From a virus, in the IMG/VR virus record IMGVR_UViG_3300025108_000471, positions 1-20,874 of that record: DNA of 20,874 nucleotides; one strand, 5' to 3'. Under the pieces are notes generated by a model, which worked only from the letters and a program-made list of their open reading frames with translations, made no database searches and was not told the origin of the DNA. Made by a program: the position numbers and the translations under genes. Positions 14,304-20,874 of the stretch are shown piece by piece. Numbering within the stretch: position 1 is the first letter of the stretch; every line of letters begins with the position of its first letter.

Positions 14304-15876
14304 TATACAAAATTGGAATGGAATCAAGGAACTACAAGATCAAATAATTTTAGGCCCTCAAGCTGATATATTATCAAGCTTGGCTCGTATTAATACTCGA
14401 TATAAAAGCAACTTTGGTATTACTAAAACTTTTAGATGGTCTCCTGGTTTTACTAAAGAAAGAAATAGAGTAGTATTGGAAATGTTGGGATTAAATAAAA
14501 AAGGTAAAACTACTACTTATTCTAATCGTATAGACAATAGCCAATGGTACAGAACTCATTTATTTAACAATTTAATAGCTGCTGAAAATTCTTTAAGTAA
14601 TTTAAGGAATAATAATATACTTTTTCAAGATAATACTGATATTGTAAATGATATAATAACTTTTATTCGCAATAAAATTGAACAAGAATTGTTAGTTGTT
14701 AATCAAGCATTCAGTCATAAATGTTCATTATCTACTTATATTACTGATAGTACGCCTGATGGAGAGTATTCTTCTGCAATAGCAATAGAATGGTCTATGA
14801 AACCATATAATATTCAATATTATCCTTCAGTTTATGCAAAAGAAGCTATTGATATTCCTGCAAATAAAACAATGATTGTAGGATTTATTCCAATGGTACC
14901 TTTATTAACTCATTTGGGTAAATATTTAGCTGATAATCAAGATATTGATCAAGATGTAGCATTGGAAAATGGATTGTTATCTTTTAATCAGATGAAAATA
15001 AAAGGAATTTATGATAATCAGTATAAATTAAAACACCCTTATATTTGTCCTCGTTGGGAAACTAGCGGACGAGAAGAATATATTAATCCAAATACTGAAA
15101 CAACACATATGCTACATAATACATGTACTGGAACTTATGATAATTTAGGACGATTAATTACTCAATTTGACTTAGTTTCTGCAACAAATATTATCATACA
15201 ATGGTTGTCAAGATTTATTGAAGGAAAGACTAATCCTCTGAATAATATGAAATATACTTTTGCAGGAAAACCTGCAGGATTAGAAAACACTTCATTATTA
15301 TCTGATCGATCAGAATTTAGATGTTTTAACCTCAAGGTAAAAACTGACTATTGCAAATCAATAGATTGTACGTTAAAAGATACATGTCTTAGAAATGAAC
15401 TTGCAAATGATTCAACAACAGCAAATATAGATGAAGATAAATTACATTTATTTTGTACTTCATTTTTTCAATATTATTTTAGAAATGATAATCATGCTGA
15501 ACGTTTAATACTTGATTTACTTTCAGATAATGAGACAATTCAAACATTAGCATCAGCTATGTATGAAACAATGTCTTATCATGGATCAATATGTGATTTA
15601 ATATATTCACTCATGCAACATGCATATGATTGGGATGATTATGAGGTTCATGTAGAATATTTTAAAGTATGGCATCATGATACATGCAAATCATATTATT
15701 CTTTAGAGGAATATTATGAACAATATGATTTATTTCTGAATACGCCTATGCAATCAGATCCTGAATCTGAAGATTGTTTAAAAGAAGATACTAGAGAAGC
15801 TGATATGATGATCTGGTTAAATTCTAATAATATATCATTAGAAAATGTTAATCAAACATTAAATGAAGTTTTTTAA
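14278..15876 (+). CDS. Large unknown protein, E2-like candidate in Ubl operon
   Basis: 532 residues from ATG 14278 (TAAGGA upstream). Residues ~125-145 form a helix, followed by strand-like segments (150-205 and 236-255) and then KHPYI (252-256) and NTCTG with Cys283, followed by a long helix (298-316). This order (helix, strands, His-Pro, Cys-x-Gly, helices) is that of ubiquitin-conjugating E2 folds, with a longer His-Pro to Cys gap than usual (30 residues versus 8-10). A second cysteine cluster, C349, C359, C364, C370, could hold zinc or Fe-S. The rest (about 380-532) is acidic and helical. Position directly before JAB and E1 genes matches the E2 place in PRTRC-type operons, as I recall. 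The function is not established by motif alone. Confidence 0.42.
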   Translation: MNRIEIKNNIQNWNGIKELQDQIILGPQADILSSLARINTRYKSNFGITKTFRWSPGFTKERNRVVLEMLGLNKKGKTTTYSNRIDNSQWYRTHLFNNLIAAENSLSNLRNNNILFQDNTDIVNDIITFIRNKIEQELLVVNQAFSHKCSLSTYITDSTPDGEYSSAIAIEWSMKPYNIQYYPSVYAKEAIDIPANKTMIVGFIPMVPLLTHLGKYLADNQDIDQDVALENGLLSFNQMKIKGIYDNQYKLKHPYICPRWETSGREEYINPNTETTHMLHNTCTGTYDNLGRLITQFDLVSATNIIIQWLSRFIEGKTNPLNNMKYTFAGKPAGLENTSLLSDRSEFRCFNLKVKTDYCKSIDCTLKDTCLRNELANDSTTANIDEDKLHLFCTSFFQYYFRNDNHAERLILDLLSDNETIQTLASAMYETMSYHGSICDLIYSLMQHAYDWDDYEVHVEYFKVWHHDTCKSYYSLEEYYEQYDLFLNTPMQSDPESEDCLKEDTREADMMIWLNSNNISLENVNQTLNEVF

Positions 15877-15898
15877 TTAATAAAAAAGGAGAAAAAAA

Positions 15899-16738
15899 AT
15901 GTTTTACATTCACAATAAAACATGGAAAAAAGTAATACAATATGCTGAGTCTGCACATACTCAGTTTAAATCTGAAATCAGTGGTATGCTTATAGCCACA
16001 TTGGATGATGAAGGAGATTGGGAGGTTCATTCTCCCGTTATTCTTAAACAAAAAGTAAGTGCAGGTAATACTGTTTTAAATAAAGAAGAATTAGCTAAAT
16101 ATTATGCTAAAACAGGGAAGAAGTATAAAGGAGCAGTTAAATTTGTATGGTGGCATAGTCATCATACTATGTCTGCTTTCTGGTCAGGTACTGATCATGA
16201 AGCTATTAAAGAGTATGCAGATGGTGATTGGTCTTTAGCATTAGTAGTTAACTTAAAAGAAGAATATAAGTTTAGAGTATCTTATTGGAATCCAATAGAA
16301 TCTCATGAAGATATTGATTTATTATTTATAGATAATGACAATAAACCAACTAAAATTATTAATGATGAAGTGAAAAACCTATGTAATCAAAAGGTTGTTC
16401 ATAATAAAACATACAAAAGAAATTTTCAAAATGGTATTCGAAATTCTTATAATGATTATTATCCTCACGAAAATGATGGGCAATATGAAATATGGGAAGG
16501 ATCAGACTCTATTTTGATTAAAACTTTAGACTTTATTGACAATATTAATGGTAAATATTTCATAGGAACTATTAATTATGAAGAATGGAAGGAACAAGCT
16601 GTTAGTTGGAATACAAAAGATCTTGCAAAACAAGATTTTTATATTGAAATTTGTACTGAATCAGTGCTTGACGATAAATGCATAACAGATGTAAATTCTT
16701 CATTTATAAAAAGATCAATGATTGGAAGCTTAGTATGA
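15899..16738 (+). CDS. JAB/JAMM metalloprotease (deubiquitinase-like)
   Basis: 279 residues from ATG 15899 with AAAAAAGGAG upstream. The JAMM zinc-protease signature is complete: Glu26 in SEISGML, then His86 and His88 in WWHSHH, Ser96 and Asp99 in SGTD, i.e. H-x-H-x7-S-x2-D. JAMM proteins cut isopeptide or peptide bonds after ubiquitin-like Gly-Gly; in prokaryotic systems they both mature precursors and remove tags. The MPN core spans about 10-135. Residues 140-279 are a C-terminal extension without recognised motif and may dock the E1 or substrate. Its stop overlaps the E1 start (ATGA), so the two are made together. Cytoplasmic, no signal peptide. Confidence 0.9.
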   Translation: MFYIHNKTWKKVIQYAESAHTQFKSEISGMLIATLDDEGDWEVHSPVILKQKVSAGNTVLNKEELAKYYAKTGKKYKGAVKFVWWHSHHTMSAFWSGTDHEAIKEYADGDWSLALVVNLKEEYKFRVSYWNPIESHEDIDLLFIDNDNKPTKIINDEVKNLCNQKVVHNKTYKRNFQNGIRNSYNDYYPHENDGQYEIWEGSDSILIKTLDFIDNINGKYFIGTINYEEWKEQAVSWNTKDLAKQDFYIEICTESVLDDKCITDVNSSFIKRSMIGSLV

Positions 16739-17388
16739 TTAATGAAAGATCAGAAGGAATAGTTAATAATCTTCAAAATTATACTTTTCATATTTTAGGC
16801 TGTGGAGCTATTGGTAGCTCTGCAGCTGTGCAATTAACACGTATGGGAGCAAAGAATTTGTGTCTGTATGACATGGATATAGTAGAGCAAGCTAATATAG
16901 GAGTATCTCAATATGAGATATCTGATATTGGAAGTAATAAAGTTGATGCTTTAAGTAAAATATTAAAAGGTATTGAGTCAAATACCAATATTTATACTTA
17001 TCATGAACCATTTAGTGAATGGTATTACCAAGATATGAAAGATATAGTGATATTAGGATTTGATAATATGGATGCACGTTTATTAGCTATGGAAATAATT
17101 GAACATCATCCAAAAAAGCCTCTATTCTTAATCGATGGAAGAATGGGTGCAGAACATTACCAACAATATACACTACCTAAACCTACATTAGCTAAATATA
17201 AGAAGATCTGGTACGCTGAAGGAAGCCCTGAACCATGTAATGCAAAAGCTACTAGTTATTGCAGTAATATGGCTGGATCCTTTATATCCAATACAGTTAG
17301 AAAGCTTACTACTAAACAACCTTACAATAAGGTGTTAAATTTTAACTTTCCAACTTTAATCTTGGAAAAGAGTACTATGTATTCGTAA
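16735..17388 (+). CDS. ThiF/E1-like adenylating enzyme
   Basis: 217 residues from ATG 16735 (ATGA overlap with JAB; an in-frame ATG at 16678 inside the JAB gene is unlikely). The Rossmann nucleotide site is HILGCGAIGSS (19-29), then Asp46 and Asp48 in YDMDIVEQ, Asn54, Lys69 in GSNKVDAL and Asp110 with Arg114 in GFDNMDARLLA: the E1/ThiF adenylation motifs that activate the C-terminal Gly of a ubiquitin-like protein with ATP. Candidate thiol Cys are C168 and C176. Unlike MoeB or ThiF it lacks the paired CxxC zinc motifs and has GVSQ where NLxRQ is usual, with no arginine there. It is short for an E1. Its partner is most likely the 74-residue Ubl upstream. Confidence 0.85.
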   Translation: MINERSEGIVNNLQNYTFHILGCGAIGSSAAVQLTRMGAKNLCLYDMDIVEQANIGVSQYEISDIGSNKVDALSKILKGIESNTNIYTYHEPFSEWYYQDMKDIVILGFDNMDARLLAMEIIEHHPKKPLFLIDGRMGAEHYQQYTLPKPTLAKYKKIWYAEGSPEPCNAKATSYCSNMAGSFISNTVRKLTTKQPYNKVLNFNFPTLILEKSTMYS

Positions 17389-17389
17389 A

Positions 17390-17414
17390 TTATCACACCT
17401 GATAAAGGTATGAT
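17390..17414 (+). promoter_or_regulatory. Inverted repeat with possible -10 element
   Basis: TTATCA (17390-17395) and TGATAA (17400-17405) form an inverted repeat around CACC, followed by TATGAT (17409-17414), a good -10 match. No -35 is obvious. If it is a promoter, the UUCG hairpin downstream would be in the leader of the ERF transcript. Low confidence. Confidence 0.3.
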
Positions 17415-17431
17415 ACACTCCTTATACAGTG

Positions 17432-17454
17432 AGGGGAGCTTCGGTTCCCCTTTC
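17432..17454 (+). terminator. UUCG-tetraloop hairpin between Ubl and replication modules
   Basis: AGGGGAGC (17432-17439) pairs with GTTCCCCT (17444-17451, one G-U) around a TTCG tetraloop; a short T3 run follows. This is an exceptionally stable RNA hairpin. It can act as a terminator for the E1 transcript or as a protective leader for the next gene; the short T-run makes termination possible but not strong. Confidence 0.55.
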
Positions 17455-17498
17455 TGGCCTCAAGGAGTTAATAATCAAAACATAAGGAGAGAAACCTC

Positions 17499-17999
17499 GT
17501 GGATCAAATACCCACAATAGAAAATCAACCTCAGCAGAAACTAAATCGTCGTCAAGGTGAATGGAAATCTGAAGAGATTGATCAATTAGCAACCGCTCTA
17601 AGCTTAGCTCAAAGTGAGTTAGAAGGAGCAAAAGCATCATCAACCAATCCTTTTTTCAACAGTAAATATGCAGACTTAAACGCAGTAATGGAAGCTAGCC
17701 TTCCTTCTTTAAGTAAAAATGGCTTATCTGTTGTACAAGGAACTAGATTTTGTGATATAACTAATGGCTTTTATGTATCAACTACATTAATGCATAAATC
17801 AGGTCAATGGATAAAATCAGAAACTCGAATGCCAATAGGTGGGAAAAAGGATGCTCATGCAATTGGAGCAGCAATAACATATGGTAGAAGATATGGTATG
17901 GCTGCAATGGTAGGCATAGCACAAGCAGATGATGACGGTAATAGTGCAACCGACAAAGCACCAAGACAATCAAACTATAAACAAGGAGTGCAAGAATGA
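17499..17999 (+). CDS. erf: ERF-family single-strand annealing protein
   Basis: 166 residues from GTG 17499, with AAGGAGAG about 8 bases upstream; no in-frame ATG lies between the upstream stop and the conserved region. Residues ~25-145 match the ERF recombinase layout: a helix with LATALSLAQ, then FFNSKYADLNAVMEASLPSL, GLSVVQG, strands to about 105 and GAAITYGRRYGMAAMVGI (128-145), followed by DDDGN. ERF proteins promote annealing of complementary single strands and circularisation or recombination of phage DNA. The last ~20 residues are a polar tail. It overlaps the SSB-like gene by ATGA, which suits a joint role on single-stranded DNA. Confidence 0.85.
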   Translation: MDQIPTIENQPQQKLNRRQGEWKSEEIDQLATALSLAQSELEGAKASSTNPFFNSKYADLNAVMEASLPSLSKNGLSVVQGTRFCDITNGFYVSTTLMHKSGQWIKSETRMPIGGKKDAHAIGAAITYGRRYGMAAMVGIAQADDDGNSATDKAPRQSNYKQGVQE

Positions 18000-18520
18000 A
18001 AACTTTCACAGTAAGAAAAGGTAATACTACAAATTATAATCCAGGATGGCATACTAATACTATTTCCAAAGCTACATATGGGGAGTGGAATAATAGTAAA
18101 TATCTTGATGTATTTTTTGAAGGATATAAAGATAATTTTAAAATGCGTGTTTATGAAAAAACAAATGCAGAAGGAGAAGAATTTGCTATATCTAATGTCT
18201 TTAGATTTGCCAATGCAGGGATAGCAGATGCATTAGAAGGTGGAAAAGATATTGTAGTTAAATTTGATGATTCAGAGGCACAATTAACAGGTAAAACTTT
18301 AAATATTTATTATTATAAAGATGCAAAAGGTTATACTAATTGTTTAAATCAAGCAGCACCTACAGTATTTAAAAATATTGTTGATGATTTTTCAGAAGAT
18401 AGTGTAATGTATTTTAAAACAAAAGCAGAGAAATATTTTAATACTTATTTAGCACCTAAAATTGCTGAAAAAACTACAGAAACAACATCAACTGAAGAAA
18501 CTAGTGATGTACCATTTTAA
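17996..18520 (+). CDS. SSB-like single-stranded DNA-binding protein
   Basis: 174 residues. The C-terminus is acidic and ends TEETSDVPF; the last four residues match the SSB C-terminal tip (DIPF in E. coli SSB) that recruits partner proteins. The body has alternating strands with aromatic residues (TFTVRKGNT, YLDVFFEGY, NFKMRVYEK, EFAISNVFRFA, LNIYYYKDAKGY) compatible with an OB fold. I do not see a known SSB consensus in the core, so the call rests on the tail, the strands and the neighbours: ERF upstream (ATGA overlap) and primase-helicase downstream. Confidence 0.65.
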   Translation: MKTFTVRKGNTTNYNPGWHTNTISKATYGEWNNSKYLDVFFEGYKDNFKMRVYEKTNAEGEEFAISNVFRFANAGIADALEGGKDIVVKFDDSEAQLTGKTLNIYYYKDAKGYTNCLNQAAPTVFKNIVDDFSEDSVMYFKTKAEKYFNTYLAPKIAEKTTETTSTEETSDVPF

Positions 18521-18531
18521 TTAACGGGAGA

Positions 18532-18569
18532 ATAGAGGGTAGGTTTGATCTTCTCTTCCTGCCCTCTAT
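18532..18569 (+). other. Twelve-pair intergenic hairpin
   Basis: ATAGAGGGTAGG (18532-18543) pairs with CCTGCCCTCTAT (18558-18569), one G-U, around a 14-base pyrimidine-rich loop. It sits 12 bases after the SSB-like stop and about 6 bases before the Shine-Dalgarno of the primase-helicase gene, where it could tune that gene's translation. No T-run. Confidence 0.65.
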
Positions 18570-18585
18570 AATATAAGGAGTTATT

Positions 18586-20376
18586 ATGATAAAAGAATAT
18601 GCATTCTCATTATCAAACAGACATTACTTTCAAGATGTAACAGAAATGGGTAATTGGATTGGGTTGGAAAATGATACTTTTATGTCTTTATATGATTATG
18701 ATGACTATATAGTAGATTATTTTGCAAAGAAAAATACTCTTTCTGGGTTTGATGGATTAATTTATATCCCTGATGAGTTCATTCTTGATGTAGATGGTGC
18801 AAATTATAAAATTGGACGAGATAAATCAATTGGATTAAGCTTGCTATTAGAAGATTTAAGCATTCCTTTTCATTTATATTTCTCTGGTACAGGATTTCAC
18901 TTTCACATCCCTAGCCAAGCATTTAGATGGAAGCCTGCTAAAGATTTACATATAAAAGTAAAAGAAGCATTACATCGTGCAGGTATATTTGAATATGCTG
19001 ATCCATCTGTTACAGATAAAACTAGACTTATTAGAGTACCAAATACTCGTAATAGTAAATCTAATTTATATAAAGTAGCAATACAATATGAATGGTTGCA
19101 TGATGTAGATGGTGAAGCAAAAATACTAGCTCATGCTAAAAATCCTAAAAATCTTCCTAAAGTAGAAATGGAATGTGAACCAGTATTTGATGCACTATCT
19201 GCTCAAAAAAATGAGGATGATAAAGACACCCCTACATTTATATCTCAAGGCAGAAATCCAGATCCAGTAAACTTCCCATGCATTAGTCATATGTTACAAG
19301 ATGGTAGTATTGGAAGCAGACATATGGTAGCTTTAAGATTAGCTGCATGGTTTAGATGGAGATATCCTGAGAATATTGTAAGATTAATTCTAGAGAATTG
19401 GAGGCAGTCAGTTGATAAACAAGATAGTAGATTTACTGAAAAAGAGCTTGATAGTATTGTTAATAATTGTTATGATGGGCATGGGGGTAACGGCTATCGT
19501 TATGGTTGTACTGATCCTATCATGGATAATTATTGTAAACAAACTTGCAAACTATATAAATCAAAAAAAAGCCAATCAGTTATGGATGCATCGTCCATGG
19601 AGAAAGCTTTAATAGACTGGTTACGATCAGATAGTGAACCTATTAATTTAGGAGGATTATATCCTGGTGAAAATTTTCCAATTTACCCTGGTGAAGTAGT
19701 AATAATACAAGCACCACCTAAAAGTATGAAAACTATGTTATTACAAAATTGGATGGTTGGATTTAAAAGACCTACTTATTTCATGGAAATGGAAATGAGT
19801 CCAAGACAAATATGGTCTAGATTTGTAATGATGGAAATGAAATGGTCAGAAAGTGAATTAACTAAACATTATCAACAGATGCAAAATGGTATGGATAAAA
19901 AGTTTGAATGGTTAACAGTAGATTATTCAGCTCCATACGCTAATGAATTGGAAAAGCGAATACAAATGCTACCAATTAAACCAGAGATAGTTGTAGTAGA
20001 CCATATGGGATTGTTTAAATCTAAACAACGCGATTCTAATATGAAAATAGAAGAAGTATCTCAAGCGTTAATGGAATTAGCAGTAAAGAATAATATAATA
20101 GTATTTACAGTAAGTGAAATTACTAAACAAGCTTTTCATGAAGGTATGAATTTAGCTTCAAGTAAAGGCTCATTTAGAACAGCATATAATACTAATAAAT
20201 TATTATCTGTTACACCATTAAAATCTATGTCAACTGGGTTAATAGAAGAACTACATATCAAATGTGAGGCTAATAGAGAAAGAGAAAATATTGATGTTAG
20301 ATTAAAAGTAGATAATGCTAATATTTACAAAGAAACTCAAGAAGAATTACCTCCATTAAATGAAGTATTATTATAA
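18586..20376 (+). CDS. AEP primase-RecA-like helicase fusion
   Basis: 596 residues from ATG 18586 (AAGGAG upstream). The N-terminal part is an archaeo-eukaryotic-type primase: the DVD motif at 68-70 (metal-binding), FSGTGFHFHIP at 99-109, and LIRVPNTRNSKS (148-159) as the nucleotide-binding basic motif. Residues ~228-325 form a PriCT-like helical segment with C232, C308, C317 and C321, a likely zinc or Fe-S site. The C-terminal RecA/DnaB-like domain has Walker A APPKSMKT (376-383), where Met replaces the usual Gly before Lys-Thr, and Walker B EIVVVDHMG (467-475). This is a self-contained replicative primase-helicase. It sits in an operon with SSB-like and ERF genes. Confidence 0.85.
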   Translation: MIKEYAFSLSNRHYFQDVTEMGNWIGLENDTFMSLYDYDDYIVDYFAKKNTLSGFDGLIYIPDEFILDVDGANYKIGRDKSIGLSLLLEDLSIPFHLYFSGTGFHFHIPSQAFRWKPAKDLHIKVKEALHRAGIFEYADPSVTDKTRLIRVPNTRNSKSNLYKVAIQYEWLHDVDGEAKILAHAKNPKNLPKVEMECEPVFDALSAQKNEDDKDTPTFISQGRNPDPVNFPCISHMLQDGSIGSRHMVALRLAAWFRWRYPENIVRLILENWRQSVDKQDSRFTEKELDSIVNNCYDGHGGNGYRYGCTDPIMDNYCKQTCKLYKSKKSQSVMDASSMEKALIDWLRSDSEPINLGGLYPGENFPIYPGEVVIIQAPPKSMKTMLLQNWMVGFKRPTYFMEMEMSPRQIWSRFVMMEMKWSESELTKHYQQMQNGMDKKFEWLTVDYSAPYANELEKRIQMLPIKPEIVVVDHMGLFKSKQRDSNMKIEEVSQALMELAVKNNIIVFTVSEITKQAFHEGMNLASSKGSFRTAYNTNKLLSVTPLKSMSTGLIEELHIKCEANRERENIDVRLKVDNANIYKETQEELPPLNEVLL

Positions 20377-20387
20377 GGAGAGTTATT

Positions 20388-20810
20388 ATGAATAAAAAAA
20401 CATACGATAATTTATTAAACTATATTATCAAAGAAGTTAAAGTTACACGTGACGATGGACAGAAAGAATATGCCAGAACAGATGAGGATGTTTTGGCTAA
20501 CTTCAATAGAATAAGCAAGTTAGCCAATATTTCTCGTGAAAAAGTATTAATGGTATATTTGTACAAACATATTGATGGTATAGCATCTTATGTTGATGGC
20601 CATGAATCACAACGTGAAGATGTAAGAGGTAGAATTAAAGATGTTATAGTATATCTTACGTTGTTATGGGCAATGATAGATGATACAGGACATGGTTCTG
20701 TTTCTAAACATACAACATACAATAAAAATACTGGAGAAGTAACATATGACTCTACAGAAGAAGTAATGTTAAAAGAGATGGGTTTTAAAGCAACAAAAGG
20801 AGTAGAATAA
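20388..20810 (+). CDS. Possible nucleotide-modification-associated protein
   Basis: 140 residues from ATG 20388, with TAAGGAG upstream. It is helical throughout: residues ~33-100 (ANFNRISKLANISREKVLMV, then YKHIDGIASYVDGHESQREDV, then RIKDVIVYLTLLWAMI) resemble the DUF1599/Nmad1-type helical domain of phages, with a K-H and E-x-x-x-D layout that could bind metal and nucleotide. The C-terminal 35 residues are polar. This is a by-eye resemblance; it could also be an unrelated helical protein. Located right after the primase-helicase, and overlaps the next gene by one base (TAATG). Confidence 0.45.
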   Translation: MNKKTYDNLLNYIIKEVKVTRDDGQKEYARTDEDVLANFNRISKLANISREKVLMVYLYKHIDGIASYVDGHESQREDVRGRIKDVIVYLTLLWAMIDDTGHGSVSKHTTYNKNTGEVTYDSTEEVMLKEMGFKATKGVE

Positions 20811-20874
20811 TGACTATAGATAGATTAGTAGAAATGTCTGATAATCAAAGAGATTGTAATTTTCATGAAGTACA
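20810..20874 (+). CDS. Unknown gene, 5' end (partial)
   Basis: Starts at ATG 20810, overlapping the upstream stop (TAATG), with AAAAGGAG 7 bases before it. The 21 visible codons (MTIDRLVEMSDNQRDCNFHE) run off the right edge, too short to assign. The context suggests another replication-module gene. Confidence 0.6.
   Translation, partial: MTIDRLVEMSDNQRDCNFHEV

Noticed and set aside
16678-16734. Upstream ATG as the E1 start
   Set aside because: It lies inside the JAB gene without a ribosome site; the ATG at 16735 overlaps the JAB stop as ATGA and directly precedes the nucleotide-binding fold.
1-20874. CRISPR array, insertion sequence or integrase/attachment site
   Set aside because: No regularly spaced direct repeats, transposase or integrase motifs, or terminal inverted repeats were seen.

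Overview
The window is part of the genome of a tailed double-stranded DNA bacteriophage. It is AT-rich and tightly packed, and most genes carry a clear Shine-Dalgarno sequence (AAGGAG/GGAGG type). Start and stop codons often overlap (TAATG, ATGA, GTGA). The host cannot be named from the sequence. The strong Shine-Dalgarno sites argue against a Bacteroidetes host, and the overall look resembles phages from uncultured, perhaps marine, samples (inference).

Layout: two divergent gene blocks separated by a control region near 9.1-9.6 kb. The leftward block (minus strand, 1-9430) is packaging and capsid: small membrane and accessory proteins, a small CxxC protein, terminase small subunit, an unknown protein, terminase large subunit, a lysozyme-like protein, portal, scaffold, major capsid protein and the start of another structural gene. 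The rightward block begins at 9590 with small early-type genes (9590-11741), including a short membrane protein and a membrane-anchored protein with a calcium-loop tail.

The centre of interest is 11734-17388. It encodes a BCS1-type AAA+ ATPase, a 74-residue beta-grasp ubiquitin-like protein (Ubl) with an internal Gly-Gly near its C-terminus, a highly structured intergenic RNA with a promoter, several zinc-ribbon or winged-helix small proteins, a 532-residue protein that may contain an E2-like domain (Cys283), a JAB/JAMM metalloprotease with a complete motif, and a ThiF/E1-like adenylating enzyme. The JAMM protease and E1 genes overlap by ATGA. Together they look like a phage-borne ubiquitin-like conjugation and deconjugation system. 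From memory, the order Ubl...E2-like-JAB-E1 matches the plasmid PRTRC system and, less closely, bacterial Bil operons.

From 17499 to the right end lies a DNA replication and recombination module: an ERF-type single-strand annealing protein, an SSB-like protein with a DVPF tail, a fused AEP primase/RecA-like helicase, a possible nucleotide-metabolism protein, and the start of another gene. GC-rich hairpins with a G-rich 5' arm recur between the rightward genes.
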